Shown here: positions 48,631-59,239 of the stretch, piece after piece
How the letters are laid out: each line of letters begins with the position of its first letter
How positions within the stretch are numbered: position 1 is the stretch's first letter
DNA from: Atherinomorus stipes
Lineage: Eukaryota > Chordata > Actinopteri > Atheriniformes > Atherinidae
Length of the DNA: 64,000 bases
Direction of reading: 5' to 3'
Assembly (NCBI GenBank): GCA_023101725.1
Contig: JALJCO010001098.1
Coordinates: 62,001-126,000 of the forward strand
Notes under the pieces: generated by a model
What the model saw: the letters and a program-made list of their open reading frames with translations, nothing else
Databases searched by the model: none
Told to the model about the DNA's origin: nothing
Program-made: the position numbers and the translations under genes

Positions 48631-48880
48631 TGAAAGTTAACATCCCCTCCCATTCAGGATGGAAAAAGTTTAGCTGCCAGTGAAATAAGTTGTCAAAAGT
48701 AATCATAAATCCAAATTTCATTACAATCATGACATTCATTGTGAATTATGGTTTCACAGAAATGTTAAAAACAAACAAACAGACACAAAAAATAAAACAA
48801 TAAACACGCATGATGGGGCTCCTCAGCTAAAATGCAACACTTTGAGGCAACCAGGTGTTTTCTGTAACGTCTAGGGATCA
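48631..48880 (+). repeat. partial copy of the 57434 foldback element
   Basis: TACAGTTGTGCATGAAAGTT, AACATCCCC at the left; inside, CATGATGGGGCTCCTCAGCT then AAAATG corresponds inverted to AACATTTTAGTTCAGGAGCC, CCATCATG at 57722-57750. Confidence 0.65.
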
Positions 48881-48905
48881 GTATTGATACTACTACACAT
48901 TATTA

Positions 48906-49694
48906 GCGGTGGCAAAAAATATTGATACACTGAAATATTGCAACATTTTCATTTGCCAATATCATATTGTCATTCAAAAACGTGGTATCGATCTATTTTA
49001 CTAACGAAATATTGTGATTTCGTAACACAGCAACAAAATCTCGCGAGATTTCGTTAGTAAAATAGATTGATACCGCGTTTTTAAATGTCAAAATTAGGGA
49101 TGTCTGACATTATCAGCGTACCGATATCATTGATTGATAATGGCATTAAAAAGTGATATTGGAAAATATTGCTATTGTTTTTTTTGGGTCAATATTTTGA
49201 AAAATTAAATCTTGTGAGATTTTGTTAGCTTGTTGTCCATTAGCAGTGGTTCAGCTTGTGGAAAAGTCCCTGTAATCCTGGAAGAACTTCATATCCCAGC
49301 ATTCCTTTCAGAGTCATGTGACGACGGTGCAGCTGCTGCTGCTGCAGACTGACTTACTTTGAAGCTGCTGATATGTCTGGTTTTAAGTTGTTGGTTAAGT
49401 TACCAAGTTGTCAGAAACATCAGAATTAGCCACATGTTGGCTAATACCTGCTAATATCTGATATCTGGCAGCCAGATATCCAACATGAACTCCTCTGGCT
49501 GAGTTAAGGATATTTTTCTCTCAAAATATGAGAGATACAGTTGATATCGGATATTGTAATTTAAGAGTTGTACAATATCGGTATATCTGATATTGGTAAA
49601 AAAGCCTATATATCGAGCATCACTTGTCAAAATGATTTCAGCATATGAAAATATCGCGATATTTCAGTGTATCGATATTTTTTCCCACTCTACT
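48906..49694. mobile_element. inverted-repeat element hosting repeat B, with a TCTCGCGAGA palindrome
   Basis: Left GGTGGCAAAAAATATTGATA, CACTGAAATATTGC; right GATATTTCAGTGTATCGATA, TTTTTTCCCACTC: inverted ends of about 60 bp. Inside, 48972-49090 is itself a long imperfect palindrome centred on 49039-49048. Repeat B copy 3 is inserted at 49098-49624. Confidence 0.7.
49098..49624 (+). mobile_element. GATATCGG-family repeat B, copy 3, nested
   Basis: GGGATGTCTGACATTATCAG to TATATCGAGCATC. The body matches 8900-9190 (GAAGAACTTCATATCCCAGC, GTTACCAAGTTGTCAGAAAC). It splits the surrounding element's right arm from its palindrome. Confidence 0.7.
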
Positions 49695-49837
49695 CGTTAT
49701 TGGTCTGTTTCTTTTTCGGTAGTCTTATCAAAACCTTTTTTTTTTTAATGATAAGAATATAAACTTTGAAACTTTACTTAAATAAAAAGGATGTTTTGGT
49801 TAAAAACGGGACAATGGTACTCATTCATTCTACTTAA

Positions 49838-49995
49838 AGGGACTTGAGGCAAGATTAAGAAACGAAACTCGCGACTGCCGCGACTGGCGCTTCAGGTAAC
49901 TGCAGCCACGAGCCAAGCCGTCACGGGAGCACAAACTGAAGCTATAATGTTGTTTACTAACATTTTTCTTCGTACCTTTACATTCTTTTTTTATT
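49838..49995 (+). repeat. TTAA-type MITE, left-end fragment (55350 family)
   Basis: TTAAAGGGACTTGAGGCAAG, GACTGCCGCGACTGGCGCTT and GTCACGGGAGCACAAACTG match 55341-55470; the right half is missing. Confidence 0.65.
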
Positions 49996-50430
49996 GTTTC
50001 TGCAAGGCAGTATGACGACATTAAAGGTTTTTTGATTCTTTCCAAGAGTCTTCCTCTTTTAACGCTTCAAGTTATTTGCAGATTAAAGAAACTTTTTCTA
50101 TTTATTTCAATGTAAAAACAACAAAGTGTGCAGAAAATGAAGGCTGGTAATGTCATGAAAATTAAGAAGACATGTAGAAAATATGTCTTAACAAGAACTT
50201 CAACGCTCATTTACACACTGACAGAATAATGGGATAATGCAGAAAGTCATGTAGAGTTTAATTAGAAGATTTTATCTCAACACAGTCAGTTTTAGTAATT
50301 ACATGCAGCTTAATATTAATAATATTTAACTGAGTGGAACAAAGTAGAAACATCATGATGCCCCATCAGCTGTGTGTGGCTGTCCAAACACACGTGCAGA
50401 CTTGTGCATGTAATTGTGTGTGTTAGTTAC

Positions 50431-50526
50431 TGTGACAGGCTCTCCTCCCGTGGGCTCGTAGTAAACCTCTCCTGGGCTCAGAGGCGCCGTCTCCGTGGCG
50501 GTGGGCGGCTCTGACGGCTTGTTCAG
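50431..50526 (-). CDS. nectin2: nectin-2-like receptor, acidic/tyrosine cytoplasmic exon
   Basis: A 96-bp minus-strand exon of exactly 32 codons, in phase 0 at both ends. It begins LNKPSEPPTATE and ends GEVYYEPTGGEPVT. The acceptor has a good pyrimidine tract (TTTTGTTCTCTTTTGTGC) before GCATGCAG at 50528-50527. The donor is ACA|GTAACT at 50430. It joins in frame to the exons at 56134 and 45879. The segment is rich in Pro, Thr and Glu and carries a paired tyrosine motif, EVYYEP, a plausible phosphorylation and SH2-docking site (inference). I recall no strong equivalent in mammalian nectin-2, whose tail is longer and differs here; fish tails vary. GC content and codon choice differ sharply from the AT-rich sequence around it, as expected for a real exon. 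Confidence 0.75.
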
Positions 50527-51326
50527 CTGCATGCATGCAAATCAGCACAAAAGAGAACAAAAGAGGGAACAGCACATTAACAGGCAGTCAGACGGAGAAA
50601 ACAGTCAGTGGAAACGTGTTTATGTATCACAGCTGAGCTTACAGTGAGACTGTTGTAAGCTCTAAAAAGAAAGCAGCCCTCAAACGCAACATCAACGCGC
50701 CACCTCTGGCCTTCCAGTTAACACCCGCCTTTTTATTCCGTATTTAAAAGAGGAAAGACGTTGATTTTCTCTGTAAGGTGTAATTTTGAATTAGAAATGT
50801 GTCACAAGTGCAAATATCTGGACTTGTCCTCTATGAGGCTTTCACTGCAATTACACAATTATCATGGCTTTCAATAAAAGCGCACCTCTCAGCTGTATTT
50901 TGACCCAAATTATTTCAGATTTCTCATATCTGATAGTCTCCTCCCCCGACTGCAAGCTGCAGCTCTGATACATGTTCAGAGATCCCTCTGAAATGTTCTG
51001 CCTCCTCCACATTACCTGATGGCCATTTTCTTTAAAAGCTGCAGTTTTTCTTCAGGGAACAGAGAACTGATGCAGTTTGGCTTTTATCTGTGCTCTCTTT
51101 AAAAAGAGTGGTGCTGAGTCTGTGGAGGCCATTTTTGCCTCAGTAAACATCCTGCCAGACTCTGCTGTAGAGGGTCAGCTGGTATTCTATTTTTCCTCCG
51201 TTTAAACATTATTATTTGCAGTTGGAAGCTGTTTTTTTTTTTCTTGTTTAAGCCACATTTGGGTGGGTTTGCTCACAGGTCATTTCTACATGTGAGTCCC
51301 AGTGAGCTGTTCATCTAACGCACATG

Positions 51327-52276
51327 CACTATGTTGCCAAAAGTATTTGCTCACCCATCCAAATAATCGGAATCAGGTGTTTCAGTCACTTCCATGGCCA
51401 CAGGTGTATAAATGAAGCAGCTCGGCATGCAGACTGTTTCTACAAACATCTGTGAAAGAATGTGTCGCTTTCAGGAGCTCAGTGAATTCCAGCGTGGAAC
51501 CGTGATAGGATGCCACCTGTGCAACAAATCCAGTAGTGACATTTCCTCACTCATAAATATTCCAGTCAACTGTCAGCTGGATTATAAGAAAATGGAAGTG
51601 TTTGGGAACGACAGCAACTCAGACACGAAGTGGTCGGCCATGTTAAGTGATGGAGCGGGTCAGCGGATGCTGAAGCAAATAATGCGAAGAGGTCACCAAC
51701 TTTCTGCAGAGTCAATCACTACAGACCTTCAAACTTCAGATCAGATTCAGATCAGCTCAAGAACAGTGCGCAGAGAGCTTCATAATGGGTTTCCATGGCG
51801 ATCAGCTGCATCCATCCATACATCACCAAGTGCAATGCAAAGCGTGGATGCAGTGGTGGAAAGCAGCCGCCACTGAATCACGTTTCTCCATCTGGCAATC
51901 TGATGGACGAGTCTGGGTTTGGTGGTTGCCAGGACAACTGTACTTGTCTGACTGCGTTGTGCCAAGTGTAAAGTTTGGTGGAGGGGGTATTATGGTGTGG
52001 GGTGTTTTCAGGAGCTGGGCTTGGCCCCTTAGTTCCAGTGAAAGGAACTCTGAATGCTTCAGGGTTCTGAATGCTCCCAACGTTGTGGGAACAGTTTGGA
52101 GCTGGCCCCTTCCTCTTCCAACATGACTGTGCATCAGCGCACAAAGCAGGTCCATAAAGACCTGGATGCAGAGCCTGGTGTGGCCTGCACAGAGTCCTGA
52201 CCTCAACCTCATAGAACACTCTAATTCATCTCAAAGGTGGAGACTGAGAGCCTGAGAGACTTTTGGCAATATAGTG
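51327..52276 (+). pseudogene. decayed Tc1/mariner transposon with both inverted ends
   Basis: Ends CACTATGTTGCCAAAAG and CTTTTGGCAATATAGTG are the inverted repeats of a well-known teleost Tc1 group; TA follows the right end, while TG precedes the left (one base off). The first frame (51412-51876) gives the N-terminal paired-like region (FQELSEFQRGTVIGCHLC, ISSRTVRRELHNGF). Later frames carry pieces of the catalytic core (SRFSIWQSDGRVWVW; VKFGGGGIMVWGVF; FQHDCA-like). At about 950 bp it is shorter than the roughly 1.3 kb of intact relatives because of internal deletions, and it has several frameshifts, so no active transposase is possible. It lies in a nectin intron, antisense to the gene. Confidence 0.88.
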
Positions 52277-53413
52277 TATCTTTAGATGGTGGGAGGAAGC
52301 CAGAGAGAACATGGAAAAAAACATAACAAGGTAAGGGCATCCCCTCTGGCAACATCTGGATTGGTCATTCCTAGCTAGAACTGTTAGCCAGTGTCAGCTA
52401 ATGCTTGCCAACTATAACAAAGTAATGTGAGAAGACAAGCTGGCTCTTCTACTTGTATTCACTCTCAGTTTTATTTAATGCATGTGGAGTAATAACTCCT
52501 GGCAGCTGATTGCTTTATGATCCACTAACGCTGCAGTGACTGCTGCTCAGGAAACATGACACAGTCCCACCTTACATGAGACCTCCTTTTTATCACATGA
52601 TTTGAGTCTTTATGGCTCGGGCAGCTGGTTTCTTTGATTATGACGACACAGTGTTTGCCAAAGAAAGTGCTGCCTCTAGAAATGTGACTGCACAGAGAAA
52701 GATACACGGATTCAGATGAGCAGAAAGGTTTGTTACTTGGAAAATAGGAGTTCTTAGACTTTTATAAAAAAATAAAAAGAATATATCTTTAAAGGTGCCA
52801 TGACAACAAATTCCACTTTTATGTGGCTTTGGGGGTATGATATGCTCTGCTGTGCACTGATGAGGCCATGTGAATGTGAATTCAGAGCGAATATCAAAGT
52901 TCCTGTTCATGGACGGTCAGCTTTGTGTCTTTGCTCAAAAACGGTTGAATCAGACAGCAGCTTATCATTCTACGTAGGTTATCATTCTACATAATTCATA
53001 TTCTCCAATTAGAGCACACCATTAAGCAAAAAAGACCCCCCCCCCCCCTCCTCCCCCAGCTGGTACGCTGCAGGCATGTCTGACTACAGTCCTGAACATG
53101 GCTCAATTCAAGTCAAGGTTTTCAAACAAATGGATTAAAAAAAAAGCCACTGTAGCAACCAGAGTTGCCACAGATTAATTAAAAAAAGAATCTGATTACT
53201 GATTCATTATTTCAAAAGTAATTTAGTTACTTTACTGATTACTTAAAGGTAGAATGCAGAGTTTTTCCTCTGAAAATAAATGCTAAACTTGTACAAGTGA
53301 AATCCGTCTCAATCCGAACATTTGGGCCTTTACTCTCGTGTTGCGGTGATTTTGTTTGCAACTCCCTCTCCCCCTGTCTGTAGCCATGTCTAAAACCTAC
53401 CCGAGTGCACTAG

Positions 53414-54035
53414 TGATGGGATGTTCAGCTCTTTTTTAGAGAGCCGATTCTTTTGATTTGGCTCCAAAAGAAGAGTCGGCTGTTTTGATACCTGAGCGGT
53501 TCTTAATTTCTTGTTTCACTTTACTTTGCAAAAATCGAATGGCTTGTGTGTAAAAAACCTTTTTTGTGTTCAGTGTTTTTGTGAGAGGCCTTACAATTTT
53601 GCACATTTTTTCTATCTTCAAACTTTTTAATTACTTATTTGCTTATTTAACAAGGACAACACACATCAATGAACATATGTAGCAACAGATGTACTGTAAA
53701 CATTTTGGATTATAACTATCAAGCTAATATGCATCAATACGCAATACACTAAAACAACAAACTGCAGTCAGATGCTGTTTTACTTTCTGGTGTCACATCA
53801 AGTTATATTACAGGACAAAGCGATGTACTAATACACTCTCCTGACCACTGTCTGCTGTCTTCACTTGTAGTGAAACATCTGTCCTCCTCTGTTTTCACAA
53901 GCCTGTATGTTCATGTGACGCCACGTGGTCTTCAAAGTGGTCGATCAAAACAAAGTTTTGCAAATTTTTCCTAAAAACAACTTGGAGCCGGCTCTTCTGA
54001 TTCACTGCAAAGCATCGGCTCTCAGAGCAGATCAC
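53414..54035. mobile_element. hAT-type MITE, GAGCCGATTCTTTTG family
   Basis: AGTGATGGGATGTTCAGCTC, GAGAGCCGATTCTTTTG on the left; GGAGCCGGCTCTTCTGATTC, CATCGGCTCTCAGAG, CAGATCACT on the right. GTGCACTA before and GTGTGCAC after could be a diverged 8-bp duplication. A fragment of the same family is at 34930. Confidence 0.65.
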
Positions 54036-54042
54036 TGTGTGC

Positions 54043-54616
54043 ACACTCAAAAACAGAGGTACGAAACAGGAACATTTCTGTACCTGTAGGTACATTTTTT
54101 TTTACAAATGTTCTCTCAAAAGTACAATATTGGTCTTTATGAGGCCAGAAGTACCTATATACTATGAAAAAGGGTCCAAAGTAATATAAAGTACAAATTT
54201 GTACCATTTCAACCCTAAGGGTACCTGCAGCATTGAAAAATGTGTGTAGCTTGTACAATAACTACAAATAGCAGTCCTTCTAAACAGGAGTATAATTATA
54301 GTTATGATATTATGATTTTCATAATAATCATAGTAATGATGACATGCATAATTATATATGTGTTTGGCCAAATATTTATATAATAATTATTCATTTATTA
54401 TTTGCATCTTTGATTGTTGTCATAATCTCTATTTTATTGACTTTGATTAATCATTTTTAATTGGTTTAATTGTACTTTATTAACTCATGCAGCTTGATAA
54501 GGTACAAAAATGGACCAGGACCGAAGGTACAGAAATGTCTTTCAAAAAGGAACCCCCCCGGCGACAAGCTTTGTACCCTTTGAAGTACAAACTGGTACCT
54601 CTAGTTTTGAGTGTGT
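54043..54616. mobile_element. MITE with ACACTCAAAA inverted ends
   Basis: Left ACACTCAAAAACAGAGGTAC; right GTACCTCTAGTTTTGAGTGT. A second layer of GTACAAA/TTTGTACC blocks is also inverted. It directly abuts the preceding hAT MITE. Confidence 0.72.
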
Positions 54617-55119
54617 ATTTGGTCTGTAGTGCACACTACTGTTGCTAAATGCTGACCCGAATAGAGCACTGCGCTTACCGGAAGTGACAGACTAGCATTG
54701 CCCGCTAACGTGAGCTAACTCTACTTAACCAGTATAACTGTGGTCTCAAACACGTGACTAGATCATAACTGTCATCAGGGAGTGAACAGCTTGGTAGAAT
54801 GCTACATACATTAGTAATTATAACTGAATGATTTAATCAATGCTACAATACAGCCCCCGCTTCGTTTACCGCCATTATTCAGCTCTGAAAACAGTTAGAA
54901 AGTCCCGCCTCTTCCGCTACGTCAGCAAGATTGCGTCTGTTTAGTGCGAGTAGTGTGCTTCGTTCTGCACTGCATTTTTGACCAGTTTTAGGGCAACATC
55001 CGGGTATTTTCAGAGCACTGGATGTTAGTTGAAACTGCACTTGCACTCAAACCTTTTTTTTTTTTTACTTGCACTCAAACAGTGTACCATGTAGTGCAAG
55101 TGCGCGGATTGAGGCAGAC

Positions 55120-55215
55120 TCTGTCTTTTGCTGGTTGGAATAAGCTCACAGTGCAGGTAGGATGAAGATGGATGCTAGTTTAGCCGTCGATAGGGTGCAT
55201 CACTGAGAAAACTCC
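55120..55215 (+). repeat. repeat D, copy 2
   Basis: Matches 41495-41590 (GATGCTAGTTTAGCCGTCGA). Confidence 0.6.
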
Positions 55216-55344
55216 TAAAAGGCATGATAAGAACACACAAATAAAAATGCCGGCTGCCTTCTGATCGTGTTGCAGATGATGAGCTTTGCAGGAAATTCTG
55301 TAAATAAGCTTTCAGTGGAAAACCCTGTGACTTCTCCTTTAAAG

Positions 55345-55816
55345 GGACTTGAGGCAAGATTAAGAAGCGAAGCTTATGACTGCCGCGACTGGCGCTTCAG
55401 TTAACTGCAGGCATGAGCCATCCGTCACGGGAGCACAAACTAAAGCTATAATGTCGTTTACTAACCTTTTTCTTCGTAGTTACACTTTTTAGTGTCTTTC
55501 AGTTGACCTGGATCGTTTGCTGATGGCAGAAGAATCCATAGCTATCGCTTACAGTGTTTGAATTTACCGCGACCATCTTTTTCCTGCATCAAAACTGCAG
55601 ATGTAGCATCATTTGACGTCACGTCCGCATGGCAACGCGAGAAATCCGGACACCGAATTGCAGCGCATTTTGGAGCACACAGCCTGTTCAAGGCAACGGA
55701 GAGAAACGTGTCTGGAAACGTTATTTTTGGTGTTTAGCGCTTCATCACCCATTAGTTTAAAAAAAAATGGACATGCATGTTTGGTTTTTTTTAAAAATTC
55801 CTGCCTCTAGTCCCTT
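55345..55816. mobile_element. TTAA-flanked MITE, full copy
   Basis: TTAA then AGGGACTTGAGGCAAG at the left; TGCCTCTAGTCCCT then TTAA at the right. Inverted ends with a TTAA target, like the element at 45947 but a different family. The interior is GC-richer (CTGCCGCGACTGGCGCTTCA, GACGTCACGTCCGCATGG). Non-coding. Confidence 0.7.
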
Positions 55817-56133
55817 TAAGCCAAGACATTTACAGACATCACACACATTTTCCACATCTAATCAACAAAAAATTACAATCTAAGTCACATTACATGAACA
55901 CAACAAAATTTGATGGAATGATGGAGTGAAAATGATGTGGAGGAGAAGATGCTCTAATGGAGCTCTTTACAAACCAGGTTAATTATTGCAGCACACATAA
56001 GCAAGCTGAGATCTGCAGTCAATATCCATTAGCCCTATTATGGCGGTCCTAATGGACTTGGAGTATTTCAGAGTGAGTATAATATAACTGCGGTGACAAA
56101 AAGGATTGATTTGAAGCCATGTTGTTCACTCAC

Positions 56134-56191
56134 CATCTCTGTTGAGCTGCCTGCCTTCACAGGGGGAGGGGGCTTGTGTTTCGGTGGGCCC
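56134..56191 (-). CDS. nectin2: nectin-2-like receptor, proline-rich cytoplasmic exon
   Basis: A 58-bp minus-strand exon that reads GPPKHKPPPPVKAGSSTEM after its first base completes the Glu codon left by the transmembrane exon. The acceptor is a pyrimidine-rich tract ending CCAATCAG at 56193-56192, and the donor is ATG|GTGAGT at 56133. Human nectin-2 has a similar EGPPSYKPPTPKAK stretch just inside the membrane, which is the main reason for preferring nectin-2 over nectin-1, -3 or -4. The PPKHKPPPP run could bind SH3 domains (inference). The exon ends exactly on a codon boundary, so the next junction is phase 0. It is too short for ordinary ORF calling; its support is the matching phase on both sides, the consensus splice sites and the family-like sequence. 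Confidence 0.78.
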
Positions 56192-57433
56192 CTGATTGGA
56201 CAAAAGACAAAGATAATCATTTGGACATCAGATTTCTTTGTATTAACAGAACAACTCTGTTATATCGGTTTTGTTGAGAGAGAGGGGAAAAATAAAAGTC
56301 TTGATATATCGAGCTCTTAAGATGCTCGATTGTGCTGTAATTCAATCAAGACTCCATTCATACAGAATTTAGCCATCACAGCAAGAAAAAGAAACATTCT
56401 CATGTCCTTCAAAGGTTTTCACGCTGAACAGTGTCAGTCTTACCACCTCTGAAGAAGTCATTTGTATGGAAGAAGGAGGGAAGTGCTTTGCTTCTGTTTA
56501 GTTCCACCAACAGAAGTGGAAATATGTGAATATTTGAAATGTTCTACATGTTCTTTTGTAAGACTTGAAAAAAATCGCATTCTTTTCTGCAAACCTTGAC
56601 AGCAAGAAAACCTCTGTGGAGCCAAAGTCTTCAATATGTTACGTGGTGTCAGTCTTAAAAAGACGTGTAGGGAAGTGTTAAGTAGTCCATACTTAACCTG
56701 AAGTAACTGTAAGCCAAAATCTGGGTTTCAGGTAGGGATCGACACATTTGACTCCACTATGAGCCAACTGCTGCAAAACTTTCTAACTTTGTGAAATGTT
56801 GTGAAAAGATCTACTGGAGCACAAATTATTGTATTTTTCCATGTCTTTGCAAAGTTCTGTTTTATGCAGAGTGAATCTAACAAATCAGGCACTGAAAATT
56901 ACAATAACCGAAGAAATGAGAAGTATAAAGATGAGAAACAACAGAAAACAAATGAATTTGGAGAATGTGATGTTCCAGAAGAGGACTTTAACCTCTTTCT
57001 TTAGTGTGAAAGTCCTGATAAATTAACAGGTTGACCACCCTTCTTTCTATTACACTTATAGATTTTGTGGTAACGACAAAAATTTATACTCAGCTGCTCA
57101 CAGACGTGAAGATCGGGATGAGTTTTTGATAAACAGAAGTAAAAAATGTCCTCTTTGTCTCAGCCAGTCTTTACCCAAATGTTTGTCTATACTTGTGGTT
57201 TGGAGTTTATTTTCCTCAATCTGCTGTTTGTCTTGTTGGTGGTAAGACACCAGCAAACATTCCTTATGTGTTTGTCAAGTCTGTCAGGTATTTCAGACTC
57301 TAGAGACTTTTCCTGCTGCTGGAAGTAAGCCTGTTAAGGCTGTCAAGCTAAGAAAGACAAGGGCAGCTGCGTTTACAATATGTTGACTTACTTTATTTTA
57401 CATTTGATAAAACTGCTACAGATAAACATTTTA

Positions 57434-57931
57434 CAGTGGCGAATGAAAGTTTACATACACTCCCATTAAAAAAAGGCTAAATTCAAACTAGTATTTCAAA
57501 TAACTAGAAATCGAGAAAAGTAATAATAAGTAAAAATTTCATAAATTATAATTTAGTAAAATAAAACACTGATTTTGAATTGTGGTTTTGAAAATTAATA
57601 AAACAAACAACCAAAACTGCCCCAGACAAATTAGAGCGACAAATTAGACCAAAATCCCCGCCAACAGGTGCAGACGTTTGATTGGACGTTCCAGAAAACA
57701 CTTGATTGCTGTGATTGCCTCAACATTTTAGTTCAGGAGCCCCATCATGCTTGTCTTCTTGTTTTATTATTTGTTTTGTTTGTTTGTTTTTAATATTTCT
57801 GTTGAACCACAATTCAAAATCAATGAGTTTCATAAAATTTTTATGACTTTTGTCAATTTTAACTTATTTCACAGACAGCTGATTTTTTTCTGCCTTTAAT
57901 GGGAGTGTATGTAAACTTTCGTACGTTGCTA
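57434..57931. mobile_element. foldback MITE with long inverted arms and TA target
   Basis: CAGTGGCGAATGAAAGTTTA, CATACACTCCCATTAAA at the left is mirrored by TTTAATGGGAGTGTATG, TAAACTTTCGTACGTTGC at the right, with complementarity continuing for well over 100 bp. Flanking TA and the GTTTACATACAC motif suggest a Tc1-like parent. Lies in the first nectin intron of the window. Confidence 0.72.
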
Positions 57932-58554
57932 TATATAATAGTGCTGAGCTCAGTCCAAAAGCCCAGGCACCACTAAGTAGGCTTGACCGAGCGTCCCCCA
58001 GCGAGCAGCAAACTTGCAAACAGCTAAACCCTGTTAGCCCCCGGTAGCTCCAGCTCGAACCCAGCTGACAAAGGGTGGAAGCTTTCGCCTCCCGTCCACT
58101 CCATCCCCCTCCAATCTGCTCCGCTGCACTCCAGTCCATCTTTCAGTTGGGCTGCAAAAAACCCTCGTACTCTGACGCAGCATGAGTCCGCCAGCCTCCT
58201 CTCCGTTCAGCCGCAAAGCAGGTAAAATTAGCATTTCTTCTTCCATGTTTTTGTGTGACAGTTTGTTGGAGTTTTGACAGGATCTGACGAGTTCCTATGG
58301 TAAAGTAGCGTACTTTGTAGGGTGTGTGTATATGGCACATTGAACACACTTTACCCGTAATTCCCAAGTCATACAAGATGCAACATCATTTCACAAAACG
58401 GTCTTTATCGAGATGCTGCAATATGAACTATAAATTTTATACACATCCTAGTATTTCTGTAGCAGATGTAAAAAAAATACATAAATAAATAGAGGTGATA
58501 AATAGATGTGTAAATAGAAAATAGAGGTGATGTGTGTTTCTGGCGGAGGCCAAC

Positions 58555-58640
58555 AGACCGGCCAATAACTGATATCGGTTATTGGACAGAAAATATCGGC
58601 ATATTGGATATGATTCCAAAATCATGCATCTCTAAAGTAA
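58555..58640. repeat. ATATCGG repeat fragment
   Basis: CCGGCCAATAACTGATATCG, GAAAATATCGGCATATTGG, CATGCATCTCTA: end of a CGATA-rich family related in style to 37800. Confidence 0.45.
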
Positions 58641-59107
58641 AGATACTTTTACTTAATTACATTTTTAAGTACTTTTTCCCACAGAAAAGCTGTTGTCGCC
58701 ATGGTGATAAGTGTAAACATGGATTTGTAGTGGAAGTGACGTTTAAACAAAGTGAGAGTTGATCTAATCGAGGCAGAAAAACTTGATGGCTCATTTGTTT
58801 ATTTAAACCCAATAATCCACATGAACCCCATGTTTGAAAAATGACCCCTGAAAACTGGAGTTGAAGCCTTGGGTGGTTTAAATAAATTTCCATTCCCGGC
58901 TGCAGCCCGGGGCAGGATAAATGAGGGCCTTAAAACAGGCTGACGCCATAAACTTTCGGTCAGGATTTGTCACCAAACTACCCCTGGTGGATCCTTTAAT
59001 GACATGCAATAAGTTTAATGAGCCTAAGTCCCAGAGGGGGAGATTAATGTTGCTCTGGAGGTTAAACAAACGATAAAGTAGACACAGAATTACAAGTAAA
59101 GACTTAC

Positions 59108-59237
59108 TCTCCATCCTGCTGGAGGTGGCGGATGAAGAAGATGCCGGCAACGACGAGGCCGATGAGCAGAAGAGCACCAACGATACCACCGATCACGGCT
59201 CCCGTTTGAGGCCCTTCAACGAATTTTCGCTCTTCCT
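59108..59237 (-). CDS. nectin2: nectin-2-like receptor, exon for juxtamembrane stalk and transmembrane helix (partial gene)
   Basis: Nectins are Ig-superfamily adhesion receptors at cell-cell junctions; this exon would anchor the protein in the plasma membrane. On the minus strand it reads a charged stalk (EEERKFVEGPQT), then a glycine-rich hydrophobic segment (GAVIGGIVGALLLIGLVVAG, continuing IFF) and a basic stop-transfer stretch (IRHLQQDG). The acceptor follows a long pyrimidine tract ending AAAAG at 59239-59238, and the donor is GA|GTAAGT at 59107. The exon starts with two bases of a split codon (phase 1, as expected after an Ig-domain exon) and ends with two bases of a Glu codon completed by the next exon. 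It is 130 bp long. An alternative acceptor two bases further in is possible but breaks the Ig-type phase. Upstream Ig exons are outside the window. The family call rests mainly on the joined downstream exons; the paralogue is less certain. Confidence 0.8.
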
Positions 59238-59239
59238 CT

